11,033 nt of DNA from Ochromonadaceae sp. CCMP2298 (taxonomy: Eukaryota > Sar > Synurophyceae > Ochromonadales > Ochromonadaceae), in assembly GCA_026770595.1 (NCBI GenBank), contig MU633582.1, positions 36,772-47,804 of the forward strand. The letters are read 5' to 3'. How positions within the stretch are numbered: the first letter of the stretch is position 1; each line of letters begins with the position of its first letter. Position numbers and translations under genes: made by a program. Below the pieces are notes generated by a model that was given only the letters and a program-made list of their open reading frames with translations, ran no database searches and was not told the DNA's origin. Positions 1 to 6,911 of the stretch are shown here, in pieces.

Positions 1-262
1 GAGGGGGTAGTGAGGAGAGGAGAGCAGTGGCGAGAGGAGAGGGGAGAAGAGAGGGGAGGGGAGAAGAGAAGGGGGAGGAGAGAAGAGAGGAAAGGGGAGA
101 GGAGAGGAGGAGAGGAGGAGAGGAGGAGAGGAGGAGAGGAGGAGGGAGGTGGGAGGAGGAAGGAGGGAGGAGGAGGAGGATGAGAGGACAGGAGGAGAGG
201 AGAGGAGGAGGAGAGAGGAGGAGGAAATGAGGAGGAGACAGGAGGAGAGTGGAGTGATTGGA
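1..262. repeat. GA-rich polypurine tract
   Basis: Almost all purine on the plus strand, built of irregular GAGGA, GGAGAG and GAGGAG words, with some interruptions near the ends. Any open frame here encodes only Arg/Gly/Glu runs and is not a credible gene. Long mirror-like polypurine stretches of this sort can form triplex (H-DNA) structures. Similar but shorter tracts occur at about 507-540 and 6912-6990. Confidence 0.9.
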
Positions 263-540
263 GGTTAGTGGAGGCGGTTGAGGAAGGGATCATTCCGATA
301 CAGATACAAACATCCGCACTGCATCCGCTAATTAATCTCCAGGACACAGGCAGATCCGATCTCACCTGTAGAAGGAGATCTGCGAATTGCATTTTCTCTG
401 TTCTTCGTTTCTTCGCGTTGTTTCTTCTCTGTCTCCGTCCGCTTAACTCAGTCGCCTGACCTCAGTCCGACGTGCATTGAGAACTCAGCAATTGAATTGT
501 TAAGAAGAAGAGAGAGGAAGGAGGAAGGAGGAAGGAGGAC
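263..540. other. No gene recognised; short purine repeat at the end
   Basis: Unique-looking sequence of mixed composition. A 63-codon open frame at 268-459 shows no family resemblance or coding-like codon choice and is treated as noise. The last ~35 bases (507-540) are a short GGAAGGA-type purine repeat. Confidence 0.5.
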
Positions 541-590
541 TCCTGACTTTCAATAAACCCACGCCCAAAACAAAATAGCCGACCAAGAAA
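541..590. repeat. Dispersed short motif, copy 1 (TCCTGACTTTC...AAAATAGCCGAC)
   Basis: Begins TCCTGACTTTC and ends ACAAAATAGCCGAC. The same pair of words, with similar CCACGCCC/CCGCCCC sequence between them, recurs at 3538-3590. In both places it lies close to a copy of the dispersed block, but on opposite sides of it, so it may be a separate small repeat or show that the block was rearranged. Confidence 0.6.
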
Positions 591-612
591 GGGGAATCTG
601 GGAACAGGGGAA

Positions 613-643
613 GAATAAAACTTTGGGGGGAATAAAACTTTGG
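613..643. repeat. Two-copy direct repeat GAATAAAACTTTGG
   Basis: GAATAAAACTTTGG occurs at 613-626 and again at 630-643, separated by three G. It contains AATAAA on the plus strand, but no plus-strand gene ends upstream, so a polyadenylation role is not supported. Confidence 0.75.
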
Positions 644-840
644 TTTACAATCACTCGGCAATCATATAGTACTATAATAACGAACAGCTTCAAACCTACT
701 TCGGAGCTTAACTTTAGCAAAGTAATCATAGTAGATTTCTCTTGTTACTCTTTTTAAATAGTAACAAATAATCAAAATAAATACATTGGTATCACTATGC
801 ACTATGCACTACCGGTATGCACTATGCACTTTTCCCCCAG
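640..840 (-). repeat. Dispersed block copy A (likely 3' untranslated/downstream region)
   Basis: Related to about 3320-3530 and 7130-7330. Shared landmarks, in order on the plus strand, are a TTTACAAT...TCAC start, AACAG, a TCGGAGCT-like word, AAAGTAATCATAGTAGATTTC-like sequence, CTCTTGTTACTCTT, an A-rich stretch, ATTGGTATCAC, and ATGCACT heptamers. It lies directly 3' (minus strand) of the tail coding fragment at 841-1220, just as copy C lies directly 3' of the PSAQP gene, so it was probably the 3' untranslated region of a duplicated gene. Heptamer ATGCACT is repeated around an ACCGGT near 797-830. Confidence 0.65.
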
Positions 841-1220
841 CTAGCCCATATATCTACTGTGCCCCATATATCCAGGTGCCTTCTCAAATACCGCATTCTT
901 TAAACTTCCCTTCCAAGAAATCTTCCCAACCACCCCAGCTTCCAACTCCTCTTCATTCATACCATGTCCAGGTGCCTTCTCCCATACCACGCCCTCTAAC
1001 CTCCCCTCCCGAGAAATCTTCCCAACCCCCCCAGCTTCCAACTCCTCTTTACCCTCCTCGCAGTCACGCTCCCCTGGATCCAGGTCCCTCAATATCTCCC
1101 CATCCCCCCGATCCTCCCCCGACTCCCCCTTCCCTGTCTCCTCTACACCCCCCTCCCCTTCCACCCCCTCCTTTACACCCCCCTCCTCCGCGTACATCCA
1201 TCTGGCCCGCGCATAAAACT
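841..1220 (-). pseudogene. 3' tail fragment of a PSAQP-type membrane protein gene (32-residue repeats)
   Basis: Read on the minus strand, this gives a short basic stretch (FYARARWMYAEE), an acidic Gly/Glu-rich linker, the words LRDLDPGERD, then 32-residue repeats containing EKAPGHGMNEEELEAG and GKISWKGSLK, ending at a TAG at 841. The same order (ARARRRYAED, linker, DLDPGERD, the same repeats, TAG) is found in the PSAQP gene at 8793-7331, so this is a second copy of that gene's cytoplasmic tail. The extracellular part and membrane helix are missing: similarity stops near 1220, where an unrelated local duplication begins. Because the DNA is a repeat, plus-strand frames are open as well. The minus strand is preferred because of the parallel with the PSAQP gene and the shared stop position. 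A functional gene here is unlikely. Confidence 0.5.
868..1070 (-). repeat. 96-bp tandem units, locus A
   Basis: The word CCAGGTGCCTTCTC starts at 872 and 968, a 96-bp period. A third, degenerate partial unit follows to about 1070 (AAATCTTCCCAACC then CCAGCTTCCAACTCCTCTT). 96 bp is exactly 32 codons, so the frame is kept through copy-number changes. The same unit and period occur at 7347-7540. Confidence 0.85.
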
Positions 1221-1290
1221 TCACTGGCAGGCCGCGGGCGAAGGTAAGAGATGAGCAGGAGGGGTCGACGCCTGGCGCGGGCGCTGGTCT
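1221..1290. repeat. Local duplication, copy 1 (GGCCGCGGGCGAAGGTAAGA...)
   Basis: Shares CTTCAC, AGGCCGCGGGCGAAGGTA, GAGCAGGAGGGGTCG and CGCCTGGCGC in the same order and spacing with 2032-2105. It abuts the end of the tail fragment at 841-1220. GCGAAG|GTAAGA resembles a splice donor on the plus strand (GTAGGA in the second copy), but I see no convincing exon before it. Confidence 0.75.
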
Positions 1291-1985
1291 CACGGGCGTT
1301 GGACGGGTGATGTTTTTTTGTCAGATTTATGTTAACTCTTAACCTCCTATCACAAAATTGGTTAGTTTTACCTTACGGATTACCCCTGGGGTAGGAAAAT
1401 TAAATATTTAACCGCCGCCTACTCAGTTGTCATTTTGCTTCAACAAAAACTCTTTGGTTGGGTTCGGACCTTTGACTTCGGATGGTCTTCAGCCGATCTC
1501 GATCACCCCTAGCGTCCGAAGAGCCAGGCTCTCCGACGAGTTGAGCTTCAATCTCGATCGCCTTTCCGCGTGCGAACGGCCAGGATCACTCTCTGGTCCT
1601 TCCCCGCTGGATTTTACTGATCGGCTTCGAGCGCTCGCGGTCGACGCAGAGGTTCACGTTGTTGTATGCGTTGTTCTTTGACCGCGAGGTTGGGCGTTAG
1701 TGCCTTGGACTCTTCGGTTGTCCTTTTCCTTGGGATTGAAATGCCTCGGGCAGCAAAGGATGGCCAGCTCCCTGCCTCTTTCCGACAGGAAAGAGCCGAC
1801 CAGTCGTCTGTAACGGGTGCTCCGTACAATTTATCTCTGTCCAAATGCCTCCAAAACCCACTGGCTTCATAGACTGGAGCTCACAAGAGCGCATATGTGA
1901 TTAAAAGTTAACGAAAAACTGTCAAAAATGTGCTTGGATATAACGACCTTTCACAAATGCGATATTTTCTGTTACCCGTCGATTC
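1291..1985. other. No gene recognised
   Basis: Open frames of 65-84 codons exist on both strands (for example 1427-1681 plus), but none resembles a known family and their codon choice does not stand out. A CCTTACGGATTACCCCTGGGGTAGG stretch near 1370-1395 contains a weak CCCC/GGGG hairpin. A gene fragment too diverged to recognise cannot be excluded. Confidence 0.4.
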
Positions 1986-1988
1986 CCC

Positions 1989-2406
1989 GTGTCTGAAAAC
2001 CCCCCTGCCGGACTTCCAAAAGTACCCTTCTACTTCACCGGGAGGCCGCGGGCGAAGGTAGGAGACGAGCAGGAGGGGTCGTCGCCTGGCGCTGGCGCGG
2101 GTCTGGAAACCCCGCGGCCGGATTTCCAGAACTTACCCTTGCTCCCCTGTGTTTTCATTCCCCGTTTCTGGCCCTGGTCCCCCTTACAGGTCTGGAAACC
2201 CTGCTGCCGGATTTCCAGAACTAACCCTCTCTAGGTAAAGGTTGAGTACATGATTCCTTTACTTTTCTGGAAACCCCGCTGCCGGATTTCGAGAACTAAC
2301 CCTCATAAGTAAAGATTTAGTCAAGGTTTCCTTTACCATGCCTCCGTCGAAAAGTAAAGGTTTCGTACACGAATCACCTAAAGTAAAGTAAAGGTAATGG
2401 CGTCAG
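1989..2406 (+). repeat. Cluster of palindromic CTGGAAACC / AGTAAA-rich repeats, probably intronic
   Basis: Four related hairpin units, each of the form CTGGAAACCC-(GC-rich)-GGATTTCCAG followed by AACTWACCCT, begin near 1992, 2103, 2192 and 2267; the first and last are degenerate. They are followed by AGTAAA/GTAAAGG words ending in AAAGTAAAGTAAAGG at about 2394. The stretch 2260-2395 matches the reverse complement of about 7690-7830, roughly 80 percent by eye, including the hairpin, TAACCCTC, GGTTTCCTTTACCAT and AAGTAAAGGTTTCGTA words. It directly precedes the SDR exon, and GGTAATGGCGTCAG at 2406 could be the acceptor of an intron that contains it. Confidence 0.7.
2032..2105. repeat. Local duplication, copy 2
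   Basis: Second copy of the 1221-1290 block, with GGCCGCGGGCGAAGGTAGGA, GAGCAGGAGGGGTCG and CGCCTGGCGC. It runs straight into the second CTGGAAACCC hairpin unit, whereas copy 1 runs into unrelated sequence. Confidence 0.75.
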
Positions 2407-2788
2407 TGCTGCGCAAGACCGCCGAGACCGAGGATGTGAGGGTGGCCAGCATCCTTTCTGGGGGCGTGCACTCGCCAATCGCCAGCCTGGACGACCTGCC
2501 GCTGAAGCAGACCTACTCCCTGCAAAACGCAGCCAACGCTGCAGGCTTTTACAACGACCTGGGTTTCGACCAGCTGTCGATTGACTTCAGCGGGCCCACC
2601 GGCGGCTGCATTTTGTTCATCCACACGTGCCCAGGCTTCGTCAACACCAACTAGGGCAGCGAGTTTCCTTGGTACTTGCGACACGCGGTGAGTGTGTTGC
2701 AGTTCTTCGCGAAGGTTCCGCAGGACTACGGCCGTGTGGTGATCTCCAGCATGCTAGGCACGCAGATGGGTCCGCACCCCCCAGCGGA

Positions 2789-3169
2789 CACTGGTAAAGT
2801 AAATGTACAGATTTTCCAGTACGTTTTTGTACTTTAAGACTGGAATACTAAATTACTGTACTTTAAGTGTAATCCTGTACTTTAATGTTACTGCAAAGTA
2901 CAGCAAAACCATTACTATTTGACAGAGCCAGGCCCTTCTGCTGCTGTACAAAGTACAGCTTAACCTGTACTCCTACACCGAGAAAGGGTTATTCATGAAA
3001 TCCCAAAAAGGGATTTCATGAATCGCGTTCAAAATCCTTTTAAAACATGTACTAAGTACAGGTTTAACTGTACTTTTCTTATAAAAAAATTCTGCACCTG
3101 TACTAAGTACAGGTGCATCTGTACTTTAAGTGTAATTCTGTACTTTTTAGTACGTTTACTTTGCCGGTG
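2789..3169. mobile_element. Introner-like element with terminal inverted repeats inside the SDR gene
   Basis: The left end CACTGGTAAAGTAAATGTAC (2789-2808) and the reverse complement of 3150-3169, CACCGGCAAAGTAAACGTAC, agree at 17 of 20 positions. Inside are about 17 GTAC tetramers, mostly within TGTACTTT or AAAGTACA words on both strands. A 28-bp direct repeat lies at 2856-2883 and 3119-3146 (one mismatch), and a perfect hairpin at 2991-3023. There is no open frame large enough for a transposase, so the element is non-autonomous. The left end carries a GTAAAG splice donor at 2794, and an AG at 3172-3173 just past the right end gives an intron that keeps the SDR frame. GGA flanks both ends (2786-2788, 3170-3172) and might be a 3-bp target duplication, though simple excision with that duplication does not restore the frame. 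Confidence 0.65.
2991..3023. repeat. Perfect 14-bp hairpin with A5 loop
   Basis: ATTCATGAAATCCC (2991-3004), AAAAA, then GGGATTTCATGAAT (3010-3023): arms match perfectly. It lies inside the intron-like element and would fold stably in RNA or single-stranded DNA. There is no T-run after it, and the context is eukaryotic, so it is not a bacterial-type terminator. Confidence 0.9.
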
Positions 3170-3319
3170 GGAGAGCTCAACCAGGCCGCGGGCTTCCACC
3201 TGATGAGTCCGACCGGAGCAGAGGCGAAGAGGACGGCGCTGCACACTGACCTGTATATAAAATCTATCTGGAAATATACCCAAGAAACGCTAGCTGATGC
3301 CTTGAAGTGAGCTGGGAGA

Positions 3320-3530
3320 GGTTTAATTATCATCACCGCCGCGCCATGATCGTGTATATTACGTACCGGTACTGTACTAAAGAATAGATTAACAGATTTC
3401 GGAGCTGTGTTAACCTTATCACGCACACAAAGATGTTATCGCAGATTTCTCTTGTTTCTCTTAATCAAGATAAATGTATTGGTAGCACTCTGCAATATGC
3501 TAGCACTATGCACCAGGCACGAGGCCTCTC
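3320..3530 (-). repeat. Dispersed block copy B (relic without adjoining coding region)
   Basis: Shares with 640-840 and 7130-7330 the order TCACCGCCGCGCC, AACAGATTTCGGAGCT, GTTAACCTTATCACGCACACAAAG, CGCAGATTTCTCTTGTTTCTCTT, TATTGGTAGCAC and TGCAATATGC...CACTATGCACC. Unlike copies A and C it is not followed by the 96-bp coding units, so it looks like a broken-off 3' region between the SDR remnant and the ATPase gene. Confidence 0.65.
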
Positions 3531-3537
3531 ATAGCTG

Positions 3538-3590
3538 TTCCTGACTTTCTTTAGTGGCACAACTACCGCCCCAACCAAAATAGCCGACAA
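3538..3590. repeat. Dispersed short motif, copy 2
   Basis: TCCTGACTTTC...CCGCCCCAACCAAAATAGCCGAC, matching 541-590. It lies about 100 bases before the ATPase start codon, so it may be in that gene's promoter or 5' leader. Confidence 0.6.
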
Positions 3591-3693
3591 ATAGAGATAT
3601 TGTCAATTGTGGACAACAGATTGGCCGGCCGCTATCATCGGGAGCGCCCAAACCCCCTGCAAGCTATCTATGTCACCTACGTCACAGCACAAG

Positions 3694-6600
3694 ATGGACA
3701 GCGCGAAGCGTCAGCGCCGAACGCCTTCGTTCTCGCACAGCATAAACGGAAAGCTCGTTCAGATCGACATTTCATCCTCTTTCTTCGAGCTTCCCAAGAC
3801 GTGCGTCTCGGATCGCCTGCTGCTCGACTGCTTGTACCGCATCTTCTTCCGCGTCGTCTGCCAGCACGACAGCAAGGAGGTCTCTTTCGCGGCAGCCGTC
3901 CCAGCGTTTGACATCCCCAAGTTTGGGCACAAGAGCATCAGCATCCTCGCGGACAATGACTCTTTTGTCATTCGCGTTTTCTGCGATGTGCTGTCCAGCC
4001 CCAAGCCCCCACTGCCACTACTCCTCGCACACATACAGAGGCTGATTGAGGACTGGGTCAGCGCCAGCAACGACTCTGGCCTCGCCGCCACTCTGGAGAG
4101 CTGTCAGCGGTCTCTGGAGGACCAACACGCGCTGCGAGAGCAGGTACCTAACCACCTCACTACCAAACTGCACATTAAACCCACTAGTTACACACCTACA
4201 CACCTATTTAACCCACTAACTACACCTATTACACCCCCACTAACAGATGCAGCAGCAGGGCGGTGTGGCCTTCCTGGCCAACGGCAGCCTACTGGTGGGC
4301 CGCAAGGTGGGCCAGACGGTACGTATGCTGTGTACTGTGTACTGTGTACTGTGTACTGTGCACTGTGGACTGTGTACTGTGTACTGTGCACTGTGTACTG
4401 CGTACTGTGTACTGTGTACTGTGCACTGTGTACTGTGCACTGTGCTCTGTGCACTGTGTACTGTGCACTGTGTACTCTGTACTCTGTACTGTGTAATGTG
4501 TGCAGTGTACTGTGTACTGTGCACTGTGTACTCTGTACTGTGTACTGTCTACTATACACTCACCATTCCTCTATTCCCATTCACCTATGCACCTATACAC
4601 ACACCTGTACACACACACTTACCATTTCTATCCCCCTACTGCCATTCACAGGTGGGCCAGACGGTATGTGTGTCCTGAACACTGTATAGTGTGTAGTGTG
4701 AAGTGTGTGGTGTAGTGTATAGTGTGTATACTCTATACTCTATCCCCGCAAACTCTATACTCTTATAATCTATACTCTTATTGTTATTTTCTATTTTCCA
4801 GACATGTGTGCCCTTCCAGGCTCCTCCTAGCCTCGAGAAGACCTTCTCCCTGCCACACAGGGAGGTGAGGGGCCTGTTGGTGCGGGCTGGCGTCAACGTT
4901 ATCGTCGGAGGAGGTATGGTGTAGTGTGTTGTGTTTAGTGTGTGGTGGGTAGTGGGTGGTGGGTGGTGTGTAGTGGGCGGTGGGTGGTGGATGGTGTGTA
5001 GTTTGAAGTGTTTGGTGAATGGTGTGAAGTGTGTAGTGTTTAGTTTAGTAGCTGCTGAATATATATCTGACCTCTACCCACATTCCTTACCGAGCAGGCT
5101 TCCACGGTAAGAGCACGCTGCTGACTGCGATACGCGAAGGCGCTCACGACAAGCTGGCAGGAGATGGGGCAGAGTTTGTGGTCACCGTGAGGGATCTGGT
5201 GAGACAAATGTGCATCAGTGTATCAGTGTGTTTGTGTATGAGTGTATGAGTCTATGAGTGTTTCACTGTATCGGTGCATGTTCGACATCGCTAATAGACT
5301 TACTCTATACTGCATACTCTTTACTCCATACTCCATACTCCTTACTCCATACCCCCACTACCACCTACTACCACCCACTACCACCCACTACCACCCACTA
5401 CCACTGACACACACTAACACTACAACTCACACCACCCACCACGACTCCCACCACCACCACCACCCACACCACAGCTCGACCTGCGCATCGAGGAAGGCCG
5501 AGCAGTGCACTCCGTAGACATCTCCCCCTTCTTCAAGAACCTCCCCCCCCTCTCAGGCATCCACCCCCACAGGTTCAGTACGCCACACCTCCTCCAGTAC
5601 AGCCCCCCTCATGGCCCCGCTATATAGCTCCATCGCTACCCCCCACCCCTTACAGCGCCATGCACCCAAAACTGGCGCCTTACAGCCTTTTCACTGACCT
5701 TTTACACACCCCCCAACCCTCCCCCCACACACAGATTTAGTACGACTTGCGCTAGCGGCTCCACCTCCATGGCGTCCTCGGCCGTGGAGGGGGTGGAGCT
5801 TGGGGCCAGCCTGCTGCTCCTGGACGAAGATAGCTGCGCCACAAACTTTCTCATACAAGACAGCCGTATGCGCTCACTGGTCGCTAATGAGTCAATCATA
5901 CCGTACATATACCGAGTCAACGGCCTGGCTGATGTGGGTGTCTCCACCATCATCGTGGTGGGCGGGTGTGGGGACTGGTGCGATGTGCAGGACTGTACGC
6001 TGATCATGGACAACTACCACTGCGCAGACGCCACCCAGCGCGCACACAGTATCACACATACCTTCTGCGCAGGCAGGGTGCAGTTCAACGGGCGCGGGTT
6101 GGTGCACCAGCTACCCTGGCCAGCCGGGAGGCACCGTAGCGTACTATTCACCCGCGACCACAGCGCCGAGGGCTCCTTCGCTGTGCGCATACTGCCTGAC
6201 ACTGATCCTGAGGATAAAGACAGGCCGCAGCAGCAGCAGCGGCAGCAGCATTATGCGGAGCTCGAGCGGGGCCTGCGCACGAACGCAGTGGAGATGGTGT
6301 GCGACCTGCTGGAATGTGGATACGGTAGCAGCAGTGGCAGCACCAGCGGCGGCGGTGGCATGGGCAGTGGCAGCAGTGGCCCCGAGTGCCCGCTCAAGCG
6401 TATGCTTCTAAACTTCACTCGCCAGTGGCAGGGGCGAGGGGCAGAGGGTACCTCGAGCGCAGATGAGTCCTCCTGCACGGGTATGTTTCTGGCCCTTCTC
6501 TGCCTAGAGGCCATACACCACGCCGACGCGACCAGGAAGAAGGGAAAAAGCGAACATGGGATCGGGAATGGGAGCGACGGGGATAGGGGGGAGAAGGACA

Positions 6601-6911
6601 TGGGGGGGATGATTAAGGGGGGGAAGGACAGGAAGGACAGGGGGATACGGCTGCGCACCCTGCTGAGGCTGTATGGGGTGCTGCTGGAGCAGCTCTATCC
6701 GCCAGGCACAGGTAAAGCGGGAAAGGAAGTGAAAGAGGAAGAGGAAGAGGAAGAGCAAGCGGAGGTGGAAGTGGAGGTGGAGAAGAGTAGAAGGTGCTTG
6801 GAGATGCTGGCTGCTGCCGTGGGCTCCTCTAGACCGGTGTGCCTGCCGTCGGAGCGAGAGCTGGGCCTCTTCGTGAACCGACACAGGTTGGAGGTGTCAG
6901 ACGCTTGGTAG
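3694..6911 (+). CDS. ABC-class ATPase (predicted ATPase of the ABC class), six exons
   Basis: Exons are 3694-4143, 4247-4318, 4802-4913, 5098-5198, 5475-5572 and 5735-6911; all introns are GT-AG and the joined length is 2010 nt (669 residues). The chain has a VAFLANGSLLVG strand (about 157-168), Walker A GGGFHGKST (210-218, split by intron 3), EGRAVHSVDISPF, the signature-like ASGSTSMA (284-291), Walker B LLLLDEDS (304-311) with TNF after it, and VGGCGDW (353-359). This order matches the soluble ABC-class ATPase family described mainly from bacteria; no membrane segments are seen, so it is not a typical transporter. The substrate and role are unknown. The usual N-terminal ~70 residues of the family are short or absent; an in-frame ATG at 3670 or an upstream exon may extend it. 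The C-terminal third has Ser/Gly, Lys/Gly and Glu-rich insertions. Splice sites are inferred from frame and family motifs. Confidence 0.85.
4144..4246 (+). other. ATPase intron 1
   Basis: GTACCT...CTAACAG, phase 0, 103 nt. It is rich in C and A, with CCCACTA and ACACCTA words, which are the opposite strand of the TAGTGGG words that fill intron 3. Confidence 0.85.
4305..4321 (+). repeat. Direct duplicate across the intron 2 donor (copy 1)
   Basis: AGGTGGGCCAGACGGTA spans the end of exon 2 (Lys-Val-Gly-Gln-Thr) and the donor of intron 2. The identical 17 bases recur at 4650-4666 inside the intron, preceded by a CACAG acceptor and followed by a GTATGT donor. Confidence 0.9.
4328..4558 (+). repeat. 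Heptanucleotide array (CTGTGTA)n in ATPase intron 2
   Basis: About 30 units of TGTGTAC with TGTGCAC and TCTGTAC variants. Because 7 is not a multiple of 3, all frames stay open through it and encode Tyr-Cys-Val-Leu-Cys-Thr or His-Ser-Thr-Gln-like repeats on the two strands; these frames are artefacts of the repeat. The intron's second half (4555-4645) is the complementary type, ACACACCTGTACACAC. Confidence 0.9.
4650..4666 (+). repeat. Direct duplicate (copy 2), possible 12-nt microexon
   Basis: Identical to 4305-4321. If CACAG at 4651 and GTATGT at 4664 are used, the 12 bases 4652-4663 would add a second Val-Gly-Gln-Thr to the protein without shifting frame. Skipping it gives the simple 4319-4801 intron. 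Confidence 0.75.
4914..5097 (+). other. ATPase intron 3 with GTGGGTA/GTGTAGT repeats
   Basis: GTATGG...CGAGCAG, phase 1, splitting the third Gly of Walker A. From 4915 to 5045 it consists of imperfect TAGTGTG and TAGTGGG heptamers, strongly G/T-rich. Confidence 0.85.
5199..5474 (+). other. ATPase intron 4, G/T-rich 5' half and C/A-rich repeat 3' half
   Basis: GTGAGA...CACCACAG, phase 0. The 5' half carries AGTGTATGAGTGTATGAGTC-type repeats. The 3' half has ACTCCAT heptamers (5315-5350) and a 10-bp CCCACTACCA array (5353-5405), then ACACACTAACAC and CACCACC words. The two halves are broadly complementary in composition. Confidence 0.8.
5573..5734 (+). other. ATPase intron 5, flanked by near-duplicate sequence
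   Basis: GTTCAG...CACACAG, phase 2. The donor side CACAGGTTCAGTACG and the acceptor side CACAGATTTAGTACG differ at only two positions over 15 bases. The interior is C-rich and carries no clear array. The assigned donor is fixed by the need to read Arg-Phe-Ser-Thr across the junction. Confidence 0.8.

Larger units (their letters stand above)
2397..3310 (+). pseudogene. C-terminal part of a short-chain dehydrogenase/reductase, with in-frame stop
   Basis: The frame from 2397 (or from an acceptor at 2406) reads VRVASILSGGVHSP, a TYSLQNAANAAGFYNDL helix, and an FIHTCPGFVNTN strand typical of the second half of SDR-family NAD(P)-dependent oxidoreductases of the fungal/plant Bli-4 and retinol-dehydrogenase-like group. 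After NTN comes TAG (2652-2654) where family members usually have Trp (TGG), then the frame continues in register with GSEFPWYLRH to about 2793. The C terminus, ELNQAAGFHLMSPTG...ALHTDLY...LADALK, resumes at 3174 and stops at 3310. Removing 2794-3173 (GTAAAG...GGGAG) joins the two frames exactly, giving DTELNQAAG. The N-terminal Rossmann half with its TGxxxGIG nucleotide-binding motif is not in the window. The nonsense codon and missing half make this a pseudogene or an unfinished gene model; a TAG sequencing or strain difference is possible. Other genes here use TAG as a stop, so reassignment is unlikely. Confidence 0.75.

Noticed and set aside
27-230. Arg/Gly/Glu-rich open frame
   Set aside because: Translation of a GA-rich tract; no coding evidence.
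1330-1400. GGTTAGTTTTACCTTAC resembles a conserved stretch of eukaryotic large-subunit rRNA
   Set aside because: Only about 17 bases match from memory, with one difference, and the sequence on either side does not continue as rRNA.
2991-3023. Bacterial intrinsic terminator
   Set aside because: Perfect hairpin but no T-run, eukaryotic context, and it lies within a probable intron.
4188-4720. Overlapping open frames on both strands encoding Cys/Tyr/Val/Leu or His/Ser/Thr/Gln-rich repeats
   Set aside because: They are produced by the 7-bp array in ATPase intron 2, which keeps all frames open; not genes.
4328-5405. Interstitial telomere repeat
   Set aside because: The heptamers (TGTGTAC, TAGTGGG, ACTCCAT) are degenerate and do not match TTTAGGG or TTAGGG arrays.
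5242-5517. 91-codon frame with Thr/His repeats
   Set aside because: Translation of ATPase intron 4 arrays running into exon 5 in the wrong frame.
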